A stretch of DNA of 57,811 bases. Origin: Pseudomonadota bacterium (lineage in GTDB: Bacteria > Pseudomonadota > Gammaproteobacteria > Steroidobacterales > Steroidobacteraceae). The stretch lies in assembly GCA_025360865.1 (NCBI GenBank), contig JANYBG010000036.1:1-57811 (forward strand). The letters run 5' to 3'. A program made the position numbers and the translations under genes. Under the pieces are notes generated by a model that worked only from the letters and a program-made list of their open reading frames with translations, searched no databases and was not told the origin of the DNA. Shown here in pieces: positions 19,152-28,029 of the stretch. The stretch's first letter is position 1; each line of letters starts with the position of its first letter.

Positions 19152-19745
19152 TCAGCGCGGACCCAGGCGCTGCGCCAGCAGCTCGACGCGGGCCTGCAGC
19201 CGGTCCACGTCCTCGCGCAGCCCATCCACGCCGCGCAGGAATTGCTCGCCCTCAGCGCGCGGCACCAGGTCGGCGCGCTCGTGCCCGAGATACTCAGCCG
19301 CATTGGCAAGCGCGGTGGCCGCGGCGCGGCGTCCCCAGCCGGAACTCGTGCGCGCGAGGCGCGCGAGATTGTGCGCGGCGACATCGCCCAGCACCCCCGA
19401 CAGCTCCTCCTCCAGGTCAGGGCGCAATAGCTTGAGCATCTCCTCGAATTTCTTCGCGAGCCCCGCGTCCCCGCCGATCACGACCTCGCCGCTTCGCAGG
19501 GCGTGCTGCGCGGAGGGGCCCAGCAGGGAGAGCAGGCCGAACGGCCCGGCGTTCAGGGTGGCATCCGCGACCGCATCGGCGCGCGTGACCGCCAGGGTGA
19601 GCCCGGTCGAGGCCACGTGCAGGCGACCGATATCACGCAGCTCGACCGCAACGCTCTTGCCGGCAAGCTCCGCGCACAAGGCACGCGCGCGTGGCGAGCG
19701 CGGCAGGCCTCGATTCAGCAGTTTCTCGATTGCGACGGTGAGCAT
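19152..19745 (-). CDS. ubiJ: UbiJ, SCP2-domain ubiquinone accessory factor
   Basis: 197 aa. An SCP2-like lipid-binding domain (about residues 15-110, with [18 protein letters not shown] and [41 protein letters not shown]) followed by a C-terminal helix-rich and coiled-coil tail. UbiJ scaffolds the soluble ubiquinone-synthesis complex together with UbiK, whose gene is also in this window. It lies between ubiE and ubiB, the standard gammaproteobacterial order. Confidence 0.92.
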   Translation of the reverse strand: MLTVAIEKLLNRGLPRSPRARALCAELAGKSVAVELRDIGRLHVASTGLTLAVTRADAVADATLNAGPFGLLSLLGPSAQHALRSGEVVIGGDAGLAKKFEEMLKLLRPDLEEELSGVLGDVAAHNLARLARTSSGWGRRAAATALANAAEYLGHERADLVPRAEGEQFLRGVDGLREDVDRLQARVELLAQRLGPR

Positions 19746-19759
19746 GCGGGGTCTGGCCG

Positions 19760-20509
19760 CTAGTAGCGGTAGCCGCGATGCACGGCGACGATGCCACCGG
19801 TGAGGTTGTGGTAGCGGCAGCCCTCCAGCCCGGCGTCCTGCATCATCTTGAGGAGAGTCTCCTGGTCCGGGTGCATGCGGATCGACTCAGCGAGGTAGCG
19901 ATAGCTGGCCTCGTCGCGGGCGACGAACTTGCCCAGCAGGGGCAGTATGTTGAAGGAGTAGGCGTCGTAGAGCGGCTTGAGCCCCGGCGCCGTGGGGTGC
20001 GAGAACTCCAGTACCAGCAGCTGGCCGCCCGGGCGCAGCGCGCGTCTCATCGAGGCCAGGGCCGCGGACTTGTCGGTCACGTTGCGCAGGCCGAAGCCGA
20101 TGGTGACGCAGTCGAAGGTGCCATCGGCGAACGGCAAGCGCTCCGCGTTCGCCTGAACGTAGCGGAGATTCCCCACGATACCCGCGTCAATCAGCCGGTC
20201 GCGGCCGCGCGATAGCATCGCCGCGTTGATGTCGGTGAGGACGACCAGGCCGCGCTGACCCACCTGGCGCGCCATACCGGCGGCGAGGTCCCCGCTGCCG
20301 CCCGCGACATCCAGAGCCCGTTGTCCGGCCCGCAGGTTGGCCAGTGAGAGCGTGAAGCGCTTCCAAAGGCGATGGGCGCCAGCTGACATCAGGTCGTTCA
20401 TCAGGTCGTAGTTGCCGGCGACCGAGTCGAAGACGCCACGCACACGGCGTGCCTTGTCCTCGCGAGCGACGCGCTCAAAGCCGAAGTCAGTGGATTGATC
20501 GTCTGTCAT
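19760..20509 (-). CDS. ubiE: Ubiquinone/menaquinone C-methyltransferase
   Basis: 249 aa. Class I SAM methyltransferase: [26 protein letters not shown] near the N-terminus, motif [13 protein letters not shown], and [20 protein letters not shown] plus [21 protein letters not shown], all diagnostic of UbiE. It C-methylates the 2-polyprenyl-6-methoxybenzoquinol ring. First gene of the minus-strand run ubiE-ubiJ-ubiB-MATE with 5-16 nt spacings. Confidence 0.96.
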   Translation of the reverse strand: MTDDQSTDFGFERVAREDKARRVRGVFDSVAGNYDLMNDLMSAGAHRLWKRFTLSLANLRAGQRALDVAGGSGDLAAGMARQVGQRGLVVLTDINAAMLSRGRDRLIDAGIVGNLRYVQANAERLPFADGTFDCVTIGFGLRNVTDKSAALASMRRALRPGGQLLVLEFSHPTAPGLKPLYDAYSFNILPLLGKFVARDEASYRYLAESIRMHPDQETLLKMMQDAGLEGCRYHNLTGGIVAVHRGYRY

Positions 20510-20584
20510 CTCGAGAACTGGCCGGATTGATATGGACGCATTCTAGTCCATCGCGCCGCGCGCGCTTGCGGTGCCGACGCATGG

Positions 20585-20681
20585 TTGCATTTACCAAGCC
20601 GCCTCGCGCAGAATCGACCTCGACTAGGGGGTCTTGTGATCGACGCGGGCCGGGCAGAAATGTCCGGCCCGTTTCGTTTTT
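20585..20681 (+). terminator. Orphan plus-strand terminator with promoter-like boxes (possible sRNA)
   Basis: GGGCCGG (20647-20653) and CCGGCCC (20664-20670) form a perfect 7-bp stem followed by GTTTCGTTTTT, an intrinsic terminator for the plus strand. Both flanking genes are on the minus strand, so no annotated transcript needs it. TTGCAT (20585-20590) and CAGAAT (20609-20614) with an 18-nt spacer could start a roughly 60-nt RNA. The terminator is clear; the promoter is weak. Confidence 0.45.
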
Positions 20682-20700
20682 GGCGGTCACGTCCGCGCGC

Positions 20701-21066
20701 CTACTCCGGGGTCTTTCCGGCTGGGCGCGCCTGGGCACAGCGCTCGAGGTAGCGCGCCCACTTCGGCGCACGTTCACGCCCGAGTTCGTGAAGGTATTTC
20801 CAGGTGAAGAGCCCGGTGTCGTGACCGTCGTCGAAGACAAGCTTGACCGCGTACTGGCCGACCGGGTCGACCGCGGAGATGCCGACGTCGTGCTTGCCCG
20901 TGACGAGCACCTCCTGCCCGGGGCCGTGGCCCTTCACTTCGGCGGACGGCGAATGAACGCGCAGGTACTCGAAGGGGAGCTCATAACGGCTGCCGTCGTC
21001 GAAGCTGACCTCCAGAATTCGCGAGGCGCGCCGCAGGCGGATCTCAGTGGGTACGGGTTCAGCCAT
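20701..21066 (-). CDS. DUF971 / gamma-butyrobetaine hydroxylase N-terminal-like protein
   Basis: 121 aa from the ATG at 21066 (MAEPVPTEIRLRRASRILEV). Conserved GSRYELPFEYLRVHSPSAEVKGHGPGQE and YAVKLVFDDGHDTGLFTWKYLHELG identify the DUF971 domain, which is also the small N-terminal zinc domain of gamma-butyrobetaine hydroxylases. Stand-alone copies sit near hslVU or ubiE in many gammaproteobacteria; some are implicated in Fe-S or scaffold functions, without settled biochemistry. The upstream in-frame ATGs (21090, 21171) lack conservation in their added residues. Confidence 0.85.
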   Translation of the reverse strand: MAEPVPTEIRLRRASRILEVSFDDGSRYELPFEYLRVHSPSAEVKGHGPGQEVLVTGKHDVGISAVDPVGQYAVKLVFDDGHDTGLFTWKYLHELGRERAPKWARYLERCAQARPAGKTPE

Positions 21067-21219
21067 CGTCCGGCAAGTATAGGCACTCATAACCCGGGCA
21101 CGGGTGGATTGTTGCAGTGCAATATATCTTTGGGGGACCGTGAAAATCCCCGGCGCGCATCTATAATCCACGGCCTACTTTCTCGCCCATGAGGGCTCGG
21201 CCCAGGGCCCGAGCAATGA

Positions 21220-23034
21220 ATGGAACCGACCGATACCTCGAACCCCGACTATTACCATCGAGTTGTGGATTGCCAGTGGGCCTGTCCGGCCCATACCGAC
21301 GTCCCTGAATACATACGACTGATCGCCCAGGGCCGCTTCACCGAAGCCTATATGGTGAACCGCGAGTCGAATGTCTTCCCCGGGATCCTCGGCCGCGTCT
21401 GCGACCGTCCCTGCGAGCCGGCCTGTCGCCGTGGGCGCATAGAAGACCAGAAGCCGGTGGCGATCTGCCGCCTCAAGCGCGTCGCCGCTGACCATCGTGA
21501 CGAGGTCGCGGACCTCCTGCCGAAGGCCCCGCATGTGAAAAACGGCAGGCGCATCGCCTGCGTTGGCGCCGGCTGCGCCTCCCTCACGGTCGCCAATGAC
21601 CTCATGCCGCTGGGCTACGAAGTCACGATCTTCGAGCAGTTCGGGGAGCCCGGCGGCCTCATGCGCACCAATATCCCCTCGTTCCGGCTGCCGCACTCGG
21701 TGCTGAACGAGGAGATCGCGATGATCACCGGCATGGGCGTGGACCTTAAGCTCAACACACCGGTCAAGAGCATGCGCGGGCTGCTCACGACCGGCGGCTT
21801 CGATGCGGTCTTCGTGGGCTCCGGCGCGCCCAAGGGCAAGGAGCTGAGCCTGCCGGGCCGGGCGGAAGCCGGGGCGAACATCCACATCGGCATCTCGTGG
21901 CTCGAGTCGGTCGCCTTCGGTCACATCGAGAAGATCGGCAAGCGCGTGCTCATCATCGGCGTCGGCAACACCGCCATGGACTGCTGCCGCACCAGCCTCC
22001 GGCTGGGGGCCGACAGCGTCAAGGTCATGGCCCGCAAGCCGCGCGAGTTCTTCAAGGCCTCCGCCTGGGAATTGGAGGATGCCGAGGAGGAAAGCGTCGC
22101 GATCATCATCAACCGCTCGCCGAAGTCCTTCGTGCTCGAGAACGGCCGCCTCACCGGCATGCTGTTCGACAAGATGGAATACCAGATGGATGCGACCGGT
22201 CGCATCACGGTGGAGCGCGTCGCTGGGGAGGAATTCCTGCCCGCCGATGATGTGATCCTCGCCATCGGGCAGGAGAACGCGTTTCCCTGGGTGGAGCGCG
22301 ACATGGGCATCGAATTCGACAAGTGGGACGTGCCGGTCGTCGACAAGGCCACCTTCGAGTCCACGCGCCCGGGCGTGTTCTTCGGCGGCGACGCGGCCTT
22401 CGGCCCCAAGAACATCATCTGGGCCGTTGAGCACGGGCACCAGGCGGCGATATCCATTCACCGCCACTGCCACGGCGAATCCGCCAGCGAGCGCATGCCT
22501 CCCGGGGTCAACCTGCAGAGCCGCAAGATGGGCATGCACGAGTGGAGCTACTCCAACGACTACACGCCGGTCGAGCGGCGGCTGATGCCGCACGTCTCGC
22601 TCAAGGAGCGGTTCAAGAACCTCAACATCGAGGTCGAACTGGGCTTCACCGCGGAGCAGGTTGAGCAGGAAGTGCAGCGTTGCCTGAACTGCGATGTGCA
22701 GACGGTCTTCTCGGCGAAGCTGTGCATCGAGTGCGACGCCTGCATCGACATCTGCCCGGTCGATTGCCTGACCATCACCCACAACGGTGAGGAAAGCGAC
22801 CTGCGCCAGCGCCTCACGGCGCCAGCCAAGAATCTCACGCAGGCGCTGTACGTCTCGGCCGGGTTGCCGCAGACCGGGCGCGTCATGGTCAAGGACGAGG
22901 ACCTGTGCGTGCACTGCGGCCTGTGCGCGGAACGCTGCCCGACAGCGGCCTGGGACATGCAGAAGTCCCAGCTGCGGTGGCCGCACGCCGGCGACCAACA
23001 GCCCGTCACGACCCAGCAGGCCAAAATCGCCTGA
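21220..23034 (+). CDS. GltD-like NAD(P)H:acceptor flavoprotein with C-terminal ferredoxin domain
   Basis: 604 aa. Order of parts: N-terminal Fe-S cysteines (DCQWACPAHTDVP; GRVCDRPCEPACRRG), FAD-binding CVGAGCASLTVANDL and EPGGLMRTNIPSFRLP, NAD(P)-binding VLIIGVGNTAMDCCRTS, FAD GVFFGGDAAFGPKNIIWAVEHGHQAA, and two 4Fe-4S motifs at the end (CIECDACIDICPVDC; CVHCGLCAERCP). This is the glutamate-synthase small-subunit fold extended by a bacterial ferredoxin. With the two following genes it should link NAD(P)(H) to 2-oxoacid oxidation. A homologue (korC) accompanies korAB in Thauera, as I recall. The partner cofactor, NAD or NADP, is not resolved. Confidence 0.85.
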   Translation: MEPTDTSNPDYYHRVVDCQWACPAHTDVPEYIRLIAQGRFTEAYMVNRESNVFPGILGRVCDRPCEPACRRGRIEDQKPVAICRLKRVAADHRDEVADLLPKAPHVKNGRRIACVGAGCASLTVANDLMPLGYEVTIFEQFGEPGGLMRTNIPSFRLPHSVLNEEIAMITGMGVDLKLNTPVKSMRGLLTTGGFDAVFVGSGAPKGKELSLPGRAEAGANIHIGISWLESVAFGHIEKIGKRVLIIGVGNTAMDCCRTSLRLGADSVKVMARKPREFFKASAWELEDAEEESVAIIINRSPKSFVLENGRLTGMLFDKMEYQMDATGRITVERVAGEEFLPADDVILAIGQENAFPWVERDMGIEFDKWDVPVVDKATFESTRPGVFFGGDAAFGPKNIIWAVEHGHQAAISIHRHCHGESASERMPPGVNLQSRKMGMHEWSYSNDYTPVERRLMPHVSLKERFKNLNIEVELGFTAEQVEQEVQRCLNCDVQTVFSAKLCIECDACIDICPVDCLTITHNGEESDLRQRLTAPAKNLTQALYVSAGLPQTGRVMVKDEDLCVHCGLCAERCPTAAWDMQKSQLRWPHAGDQQPVTTQQAKIA

Positions 23035-23042
23035 AGCGCTGC

Positions 23043-23066
23043 GGCCGGCCCGCGCGCGGGCCGGCC
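23043..23066. repeat. 24-bp perfect GC palindrome between two operon genes
   Basis: GGCCGGCCCGCG is followed immediately by its exact reverse complement, with no T tract on either side. It sits in the 60-nt gap between the flavoprotein and the gamma-alpha subunit gene. It might be an mRNA-stabilising hairpin or a weak Rho-independent pause; only the symmetry is seen. Confidence 0.6.
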
Positions 23067-23094
23067 CTCGCCCGCCACAGCCAGTAATACTCAT

Positions 23095-24930
23095 ATGCCC
23101 TCATCACCCGCCACGCACGTCAACGATTTCTCCATCAAGATCGCCACGGTGAACGGCACCGGTTCGGCCAGCGCCAACTCGCTGCTGATGAAGTCGATCT
23201 TCCGCAGCGGCATTCCCGTGATGGGGAAGAACTACTTTCCCTCGAACATCCAGGGACTGCCCACCTGGTACGAGATCCGCATCACCCGTGATGGCTACGT
23301 CGCCCGCTCCGGTAAGGTCGACATCATGGTCGCCATGAACGCGGAGACCTACGCGCGTGACGCCAAAGAGGTCGCCCCTGGGGGCTACCTCGTGTATGAC
23401 TCGACTTGGCCGCGCCCGGCGCTGCTGAAGCGCGAGGACATCACGGTACTTGGCGTGCCGCTGGCGAGGATGTGCAACGAGAACTTTAACGGCGTGCGCA
23501 CGCGCATCCTGATGAAAAACATCTGCTACGCGGGCGTGCTCGCCGCGCTGCTCGACCTGGACCTCACGCGAATCCGCGAGCTCCTCGCCGAGACGTACGC
23601 CAAGAAGCCGCAGCTGGTCGATAGCAACATGAAGGCCATCCAGCTCGGCTACGACTACGCCCGCGCGAACTTCAACTGCCCGCTGGCGATGCATGTGGCG
23701 CCGATGGACAAGACGGCCGGCCACATCATGATCGACGGCAACACCGCGGCGGCGCTTGGCTGCATATTCGCCGGGGCGACCGTCGGGGCCTGGTACCCGA
23801 TCACCCCGTCGACCTCGCTGATGGATGCCTTCAAGGTGTTCGGCGACCGCATGCGCGTGGACAAGGAAACGGGGCGCAAGAACTTCGCCTTCATCCAGGC
23901 CGAGGACGAGCTGTCGGCCATAGGCATGGTGATCGGGGCGATGTGGAATGGCGCGCGGGCGTTCACCGCGACCTCAGGGCCGGGCATCTCGCTCATGAAC
24001 GAGTTCCTCGGCCTCGCCTACTACGCGGAAGTCCCGGCCGTGATATTCGACATCCAGCGTGTGGGACCGTCCACGGGCATGCCGACCCGCACCCAGCAGT
24101 GCGACTTGATGCTGGCCGCCTACGCCTCGCACGGCGACACACGCCACATCTGCCTCTATCCCTCCAATCCGGAGGAATGCTTCTACATGGCGGTGCAGGC
24201 ATTCGACCTCGCCGAACGCCTGCAGACCCCGGTCATGGTGTTGTCGGATCTGGACATCGGCATGAATGACTGGATGTGCCGCGACCTCAAGTGGGACGAC
24301 AGCTACCAGCCCGATCGCGGCAAGATGCTCAGCAAGGAGGAGGTCCTCAAGCTGGAGAAGTTCCACCGCTTCGTGGACAAGGATGGGGATGGCATCACAT
24401 ACCGGACGCTGCCGGGCGTGCACCCCAAGGCCGCCTACTTCACGCGCGGCTCGGGCCACACCAAATTCGGCACTTACACCGAGGATTCGGCGGAGTACCA
24501 GGAGGTGCTCGACCGGCTGATGGTGAAGTGGGCGACGGCGAAGAAGATGGTGCCGCGCGCGGTCATCGACGCGACGGCCGGCAGCGAGGTCGGGCTGGTC
24601 TCGATCGGCAGTTGCGATGGGGCGATCCACGAGGCCATGGACCTCCTCAAGCGGCAGGACGTGGCCATCGACTACATGCGTGTGCGGGCGTTCCCCTTCA
24701 GCGAGGATGTCGAGCGTTTCCTCGCCGCGCACGAGACCCTGTTCGTCATCGAGCAGAACCGCGACGCGCAACTGCGCTCGCTGCTGACGCTCGAGACCGC
24801 GGTCGACAAGAAGAAGCTGCGCTCGCTACTGCACTACAATGGCCTGCCGATCTCCTCCGCGTGCATCGTCGAGGGAGTGCTCGCTGAGCTGCGCCCACAG
24901 GCGCAGCCGCAGGACGCCGCCCATGCGTGA
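23095..24930 (+). CDS. korA: 2-oxoacid:acceptor oxidoreductase, fused gamma-alpha subunit
   Basis: 611 aa. Residues ~1-190 are the gamma domain (KIATVNGTGSASANSLLMKSIFRSG, then GKVDIMVAMNAETYARD); the rest is the alpha pyrimidine domain with GNTAAALGCIFAGATVGAWYPITPSTSLMDAF, TATSGPGISLMNEFLGLAYYAEVPAVIFDIQRVGPSTGMPTRT. Such proteins pair with a TPP-binding beta subunit to decarboxylate a 2-oxoacid to acyl-CoA. The substrate is most likely 2-oxoglutarate or a branched oxoacid. The stop is 48 nt before the beta-subunit ATG, so the three genes form one operon. Confidence 0.82.
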   Translation: MPSSPATHVNDFSIKIATVNGTGSASANSLLMKSIFRSGIPVMGKNYFPSNIQGLPTWYEIRITRDGYVARSGKVDIMVAMNAETYARDAKEVAPGGYLVYDSTWPRPALLKREDITVLGVPLARMCNENFNGVRTRILMKNICYAGVLAALLDLDLTRIRELLAETYAKKPQLVDSNMKAIQLGYDYARANFNCPLAMHVAPMDKTAGHIMIDGNTAAALGCIFAGATVGAWYPITPSTSLMDAFKVFGDRMRVDKETGRKNFAFIQAEDELSAIGMVIGAMWNGARAFTATSGPGISLMNEFLGLAYYAEVPAVIFDIQRVGPSTGMPTRTQQCDLMLAAYASHGDTRHICLYPSNPEECFYMAVQAFDLAERLQTPVMVLSDLDIGMNDWMCRDLKWDDSYQPDRGKMLSKEEVLKLEKFHRFVDKDGDGITYRTLPGVHPKAAYFTRGSGHTKFGTYTEDSAEYQEVLDRLMVKWATAKKMVPRAVIDATAGSEVGLVSIGSCDGAIHEAMDLLKRQDVAIDYMRVRAFPFSEDVERFLAAHETLFVIEQNRDAQLRSLLTLETAVDKKKLRSLLHYNGLPISSACIVEGVLAELRPQAQPQDAAHA

Positions 24931-24978
24931 GTTCATCTGTTGCATCGCGCCACGCGCCATCCGCGCATCGAGGGCGAC

Positions 24979-26034
24979 ATGACTTTCATCGCCAAACCGA
25001 AGGTGGCGCACCCGTCGCTGCCGAGGAACGCGCTGGGCTTCACCCGTCGCGACTACGAAGGCGCTCTATCGACGCTGTGCGCGGGCTGTGGCCACGACTC
25101 GATCACCGCCGCCGTCGTCGAGGCCAGCTGGGGCCTGGACCTTGAGCCGCAGAACATGGTCAAGCTGTCCGGCATCGGTTGCTCCTCCAAGACGACGGCG
25201 TATTTCGTCAGTGGCGGCCATGGCTTCAATTCCGTGCACGGCCGCATGCCTTCGATCGCCATGGGAGCCAACGCGGCGAATCGCGCGCTCACCTACATCG
25301 GGGTCTCCGGGGATGGCGACACGTTGTCCATTGGCCTGGGGCAGTTCTGCCATGCGATCCGCCGCAATCTCAACATGCTGTACATCATCGAGAACAACGG
25401 CGTGTACGGGCTGACCAAGGGGCAGTTCTCCGCCTCGGCCGATGTCGGTACCAAGGCGAAGAAGGGGGAGACCAACCTGCAGCCGCCGATTGACCCGGTG
25501 CTGCTGGCGATGACGCTCGGCGCCTCCTTCGTCGCGCGCAGCTTCTCCGGTGACAAGGAGCAGCTGGTGCCACTGATTCAGGCGGGGCTGAGGCATCGCG
25601 GCTTCGCGCTCATCGATGTGTTGTCTCCGTGCGTGACCTTCAATGACCACGAGGGCTCAACCAAGAGTTACGCCTACACTCGCGAGCACTATGAACCGGC
25701 CGTGCACGCCGACTTCGTGCCACTGGAACGCGAGATCGTCGCGAACTACCAGCAAGGTGAGACGATGCCGCTCCTCATGCACGACGGCAGCCGTATCGTG
25801 CTGCGCAAGCTCGACGCCTCCTACGATCCGACGGACCGTGTTAACGCGGCCGCGCACATACAGGAGCGCATGAAGGCGGGTGAATACCTCACGGGCCTTC
25901 TCCACATCGAGCCATCACAGAACGAATTCCACGAGGTCAATGAAACCCCGGATGTGCCCTTGAACAGCGTGTCGTACGAGGCGCTGTGCCCGGGTTCCAA
26001 GGGGCTGGAAAAGACGCTGGCGCGCTACCGCTAG
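24979..26034 (+). CDS. korB: 2-oxoacid:acceptor oxidoreductase, TPP-binding beta subunit
   Basis: 351 aa from the ATG at 24979 (MTFIAKPKVAHPSLP), behind a GAGGG box; the ORF-track ATG at 24940 lacks one. CAGCGHDSITAA, LSGIGCSSKTTAYFVSGGHGFNSVHGRMPSIAMGANAAN and the TPP motif GVSGDGDTLSIGLGQFCHAIRRNLNMLYIIENNGVYGLTKGQ are typical of the KorB/PorB family. The four-cysteine ferredoxin part lies in the first gene, not here. A C-terminal extension of about 70 residues follows the core. It forms the catalytic complex with the preceding protein. Confidence 0.85.
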   Translation: MTFIAKPKVAHPSLPRNALGFTRRDYEGALSTLCAGCGHDSITAAVVEASWGLDLEPQNMVKLSGIGCSSKTTAYFVSGGHGFNSVHGRMPSIAMGANAANRALTYIGVSGDGDTLSIGLGQFCHAIRRNLNMLYIIENNGVYGLTKGQFSASADVGTKAKKGETNLQPPIDPVLLAMTLGASFVARSFSGDKEQLVPLIQAGLRHRGFALIDVLSPCVTFNDHEGSTKSYAYTREHYEPAVHADFVPLEREIVANYQQGETMPLLMHDGSRIVLRKLDASYDPTDRVNAAAHIQERMKAGEYLTGLLHIEPSQNEFHEVNETPDVPLNSVSYEALCPGSKGLEKTLARYR

Positions 26035-26037
26035 CGG

Positions 26038-27291
26038 TCACCGCCTCGCGGATCCGAGGCTGTGGCGCACCGCCAGCTGCACCTGGGTCTGCGTGGACCA
26101 GGGAGATTCGCCTAGCAGATCGTGGCGGTTGTACGAATCGCTCCGGACCTGCAACCATTCCACCGTTAAGTGCCATCGAGCCGTCGCATCAAACGCATAT
26201 GATGCCGTCCAGGCGTGACCGGACTGCGCGCCGGCTCCATCGGCGCCGCGCACCTCGACGTTGAAGCGGTCATAGCGTGCGCTGACCGTATTTCTGCCGA
26301 GCCGCCGCGATAACAGCGCGTACGCGGAGTCAAAGGGCCACTCGATCGCGAAGCCGCCGGGTGCGATGATGGTTTCTCCCCGCAACCACTGGACAATCCC
26401 GGTCCAGCCATCGCCGTTCTCCGCGCGCAGGGCCGCGCTGGTGAAGCGGGTGTCCCATGCGATCGTATTCGCCAAAGTATCCGAAGCCGTTGGGTCCGCG
26501 CGATTGTCGTAGCGCAGGAGGCGCAGCGTCAGCCGGTTCAGATACCGCGCCTCGATGCCCGCGTAGGCGCCCATGCGACCGTCAATCTGCACGAACGGCT
26601 CGACGCCGTGGAGCGGCGGGACCCCGGGGCGGCCGACTCGCCCGAACACCGGGGTCTGCCGGTCTGACAGAGCGAAGCCTGTGCCGGCGAGAACCGCACC
26701 GGCCTGTTCGTTCCACCCGAAGGCCGCCGCGGTCACCCCCAGGTCGAATGAGTGCCCGAGGCGTGTGCCCAGCCAGTCGAGATTCGCCTCAAGCCCAATC
26801 GCGCGAACTTCGACCGCGACCCAGCTGTCGATGGCGGAGTACGAGAGCGTGTACGGAGAGTCCCAGCCGTTGGCGCGGTTCTCCAAGGAGAGGGGTGGGT
26901 AGAACGCGCCGGCCTTTACCCTTAGTCGATAGCCCTCGCGCGGGTAGGGACGAAACTGCAGATAGGCCTCAGTCAGGCCAGCGAGCGCGCCGCCCTTGTC
27001 GTCGTACACCGAGGCGTCGAGGTGCGCGCTCCACTGCTCCGCGATCGGCTGGGTGAGCGCGAGGCGCGCGCGCCCGAGTGCGAGCGTGCAGTCGTCCCGG
27101 TCGAAGCGCACCGGCGCAAGACCTCCATCCATTACGGATCGGTCCGCATCGGAGCTCACCAGCCGGGTATCGAGACTAATGTCCCACTCAGTCGCGCGGG
27201 CGGTGGAGCCAATCGCCAGCAGCCCCACCGTGGCAAGCACCCGCCGGTGGAGCACCCCCGATAGCCGTATTCGCCGTTTCGCGCCGGACAT
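26038..27291 (-). CDS. Predicted outer-membrane beta-barrel protein
   Basis: 417 aa from the ATG at 27291 (MSGAKRRIRLSGVLHRRVLATVGLLAIGSTARAT), with a signal peptide cleaved after about residue 33. The mature part is alternating amphipathic strands rich in Tyr, Trp and Arg with turns such as YDNRADPT and RYDRFNVEVRGADG, as in porins of the phosphate-selective or DUF-type. It ends in LAVRHSLGSARR, not in a terminal Phe. It lies 10 nt downstream of the cupredoxin-like gene on the same strand. Homologues that I remember neighbour GGDEF-EAL genes. Ligand unknown. Confidence 0.65.
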   Translation of the reverse strand: MSGAKRRIRLSGVLHRRVLATVGLLAIGSTARATEWDISLDTRLVSSDADRSVMDGGLAPVRFDRDDCTLALGRARLALTQPIAEQWSAHLDASVYDDKGGALAGLTEAYLQFRPYPREGYRLRVKAGAFYPPLSLENRANGWDSPYTLSYSAIDSWVAVEVRAIGLEANLDWLGTRLGHSFDLGVTAAAFGWNEQAGAVLAGTGFALSDRQTPVFGRVGRPGVPPLHGVEPFVQIDGRMGAYAGIEARYLNRLTLRLLRYDNRADPTASDTLANTIAWDTRFTSAALRAENGDGWTGIVQWLRGETIIAPGGFAIEWPFDSAYALLSRRLGRNTVSARYDRFNVEVRGADGAGAQSGHAWTASYAFDATARWHLTVEWLQVRSDSYNRHDLLGESPWSTQTQVQLAVRHSLGSARR

Positions 27292-27301
27292 CTGGTTGCC
27301 C

Positions 27302-27985
27302 TCAGTAGTCCCAGGAGTGCGGTCGGTCCACTGGCGCCGGCTGCAACGGCTTCGCCAAGCGAACGGTGAGCTCGGCGCGATCGTCACTACCCACGGTGAG
27401 CTCGCGCTCCACGCCGCCGCTGCCCTCATCGCGCATCCGCGGGTGCCAGATCGTTATCCGATAGCGACCGGGACCCAGTTCAGCCGACCAGCTGCCGGCA
27501 CCGTCGGTGCGCCCAAAGTACGGCGCGTCGGTCACCACCAGGTAGGCGAGCATTTCATCATGGATGTTGCAGCCCAGTGTGACGACGCCCACCTGGTCGA
27601 ACAGCACGGGGGGATACGGTTTGCCGCGGTAGAGCGGCAGCTGGAAGCGCTTGGCGCTTGAGAATGAGTAGATCTGGTGGCTCACCCAGTCGCTGTTGGG
27701 AAATTCGACAGTTGAGCCCGCAGGTACGACCAAGAGATCCGGCGCGAACGCGCGATCGATCTGATCCATGACCGCGTGGGCAGGCGTTCCGCGCTTCACC
27801 GGGCCGTCCAGCGGGCGGGCGGTAAGGACCGCTCCCGGCAGCGACTTTCCGTCGGTGGCCTGCACATGAATGACGAGAATGGCCGCCTCAGCCATCCCCG
27901 CGCCGGCGAACACGGCCGGGAACGCCGCCGCGGCGCAAAGCCAGGCGCGAGGGAGGCGGCAGAGCAGACGTGCCGAAGGTCTCAT
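27302..27985 (-). CDS. Secreted cupredoxin-like (methylamine-utilisation type) protein
   Basis: 227 aa. Signal peptide through about residue 34 (AEAAILVIHV). A single cupredoxin domain is visible: VVPAGSTVEFPNSDWVSHQIYSFS..., then VVTLGCNIHDEMLAYLVV. The His (SHQIY), Cys, His and Met (GCNIHDEM) give the classical type 1 copper ligand set His-Cys-His-Met. A carboxypeptidase-regulatory or Ig-like C-terminal segment (ELGPGRYRITIWHP) follows. Such proteins are often annotated methylamine utilization protein without evidence for that role. It is divergent from the GGDEF-EAL gene. Confidence 0.75.
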   Translation of the reverse strand: MRPSARLLCRLPRAWLCAAAAFPAVFAGAGMAEAAILVIHVQATDGKSLPGAVLTARPLDGPVKRGTPAHAVMDQIDRAFAPDLLVVPAGSTVEFPNSDWVSHQIYSFSSAKRFQLPLYRGKPYPPVLFDQVGVVTLGCNIHDEMLAYLVVTDAPYFGRTDGAGSWSAELGPGRYRITIWHPRMRDEGSGGVERELTVGSDDRAELTVRLAKPLQPAPVDRPHSWDY

Positions 27986-28029
27986 TCCCGCACTTCGATC
28001 CTCGCGGCGAACATGGTGGGGCTCTTACG

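Noticed and set aside
21175-23094. 639-aa minus-strand ORF
   Set aside because: It is the full-length antisense shadow of the GltD-like flavoprotein, whose plus-strand frame carries all cofactor motifs.
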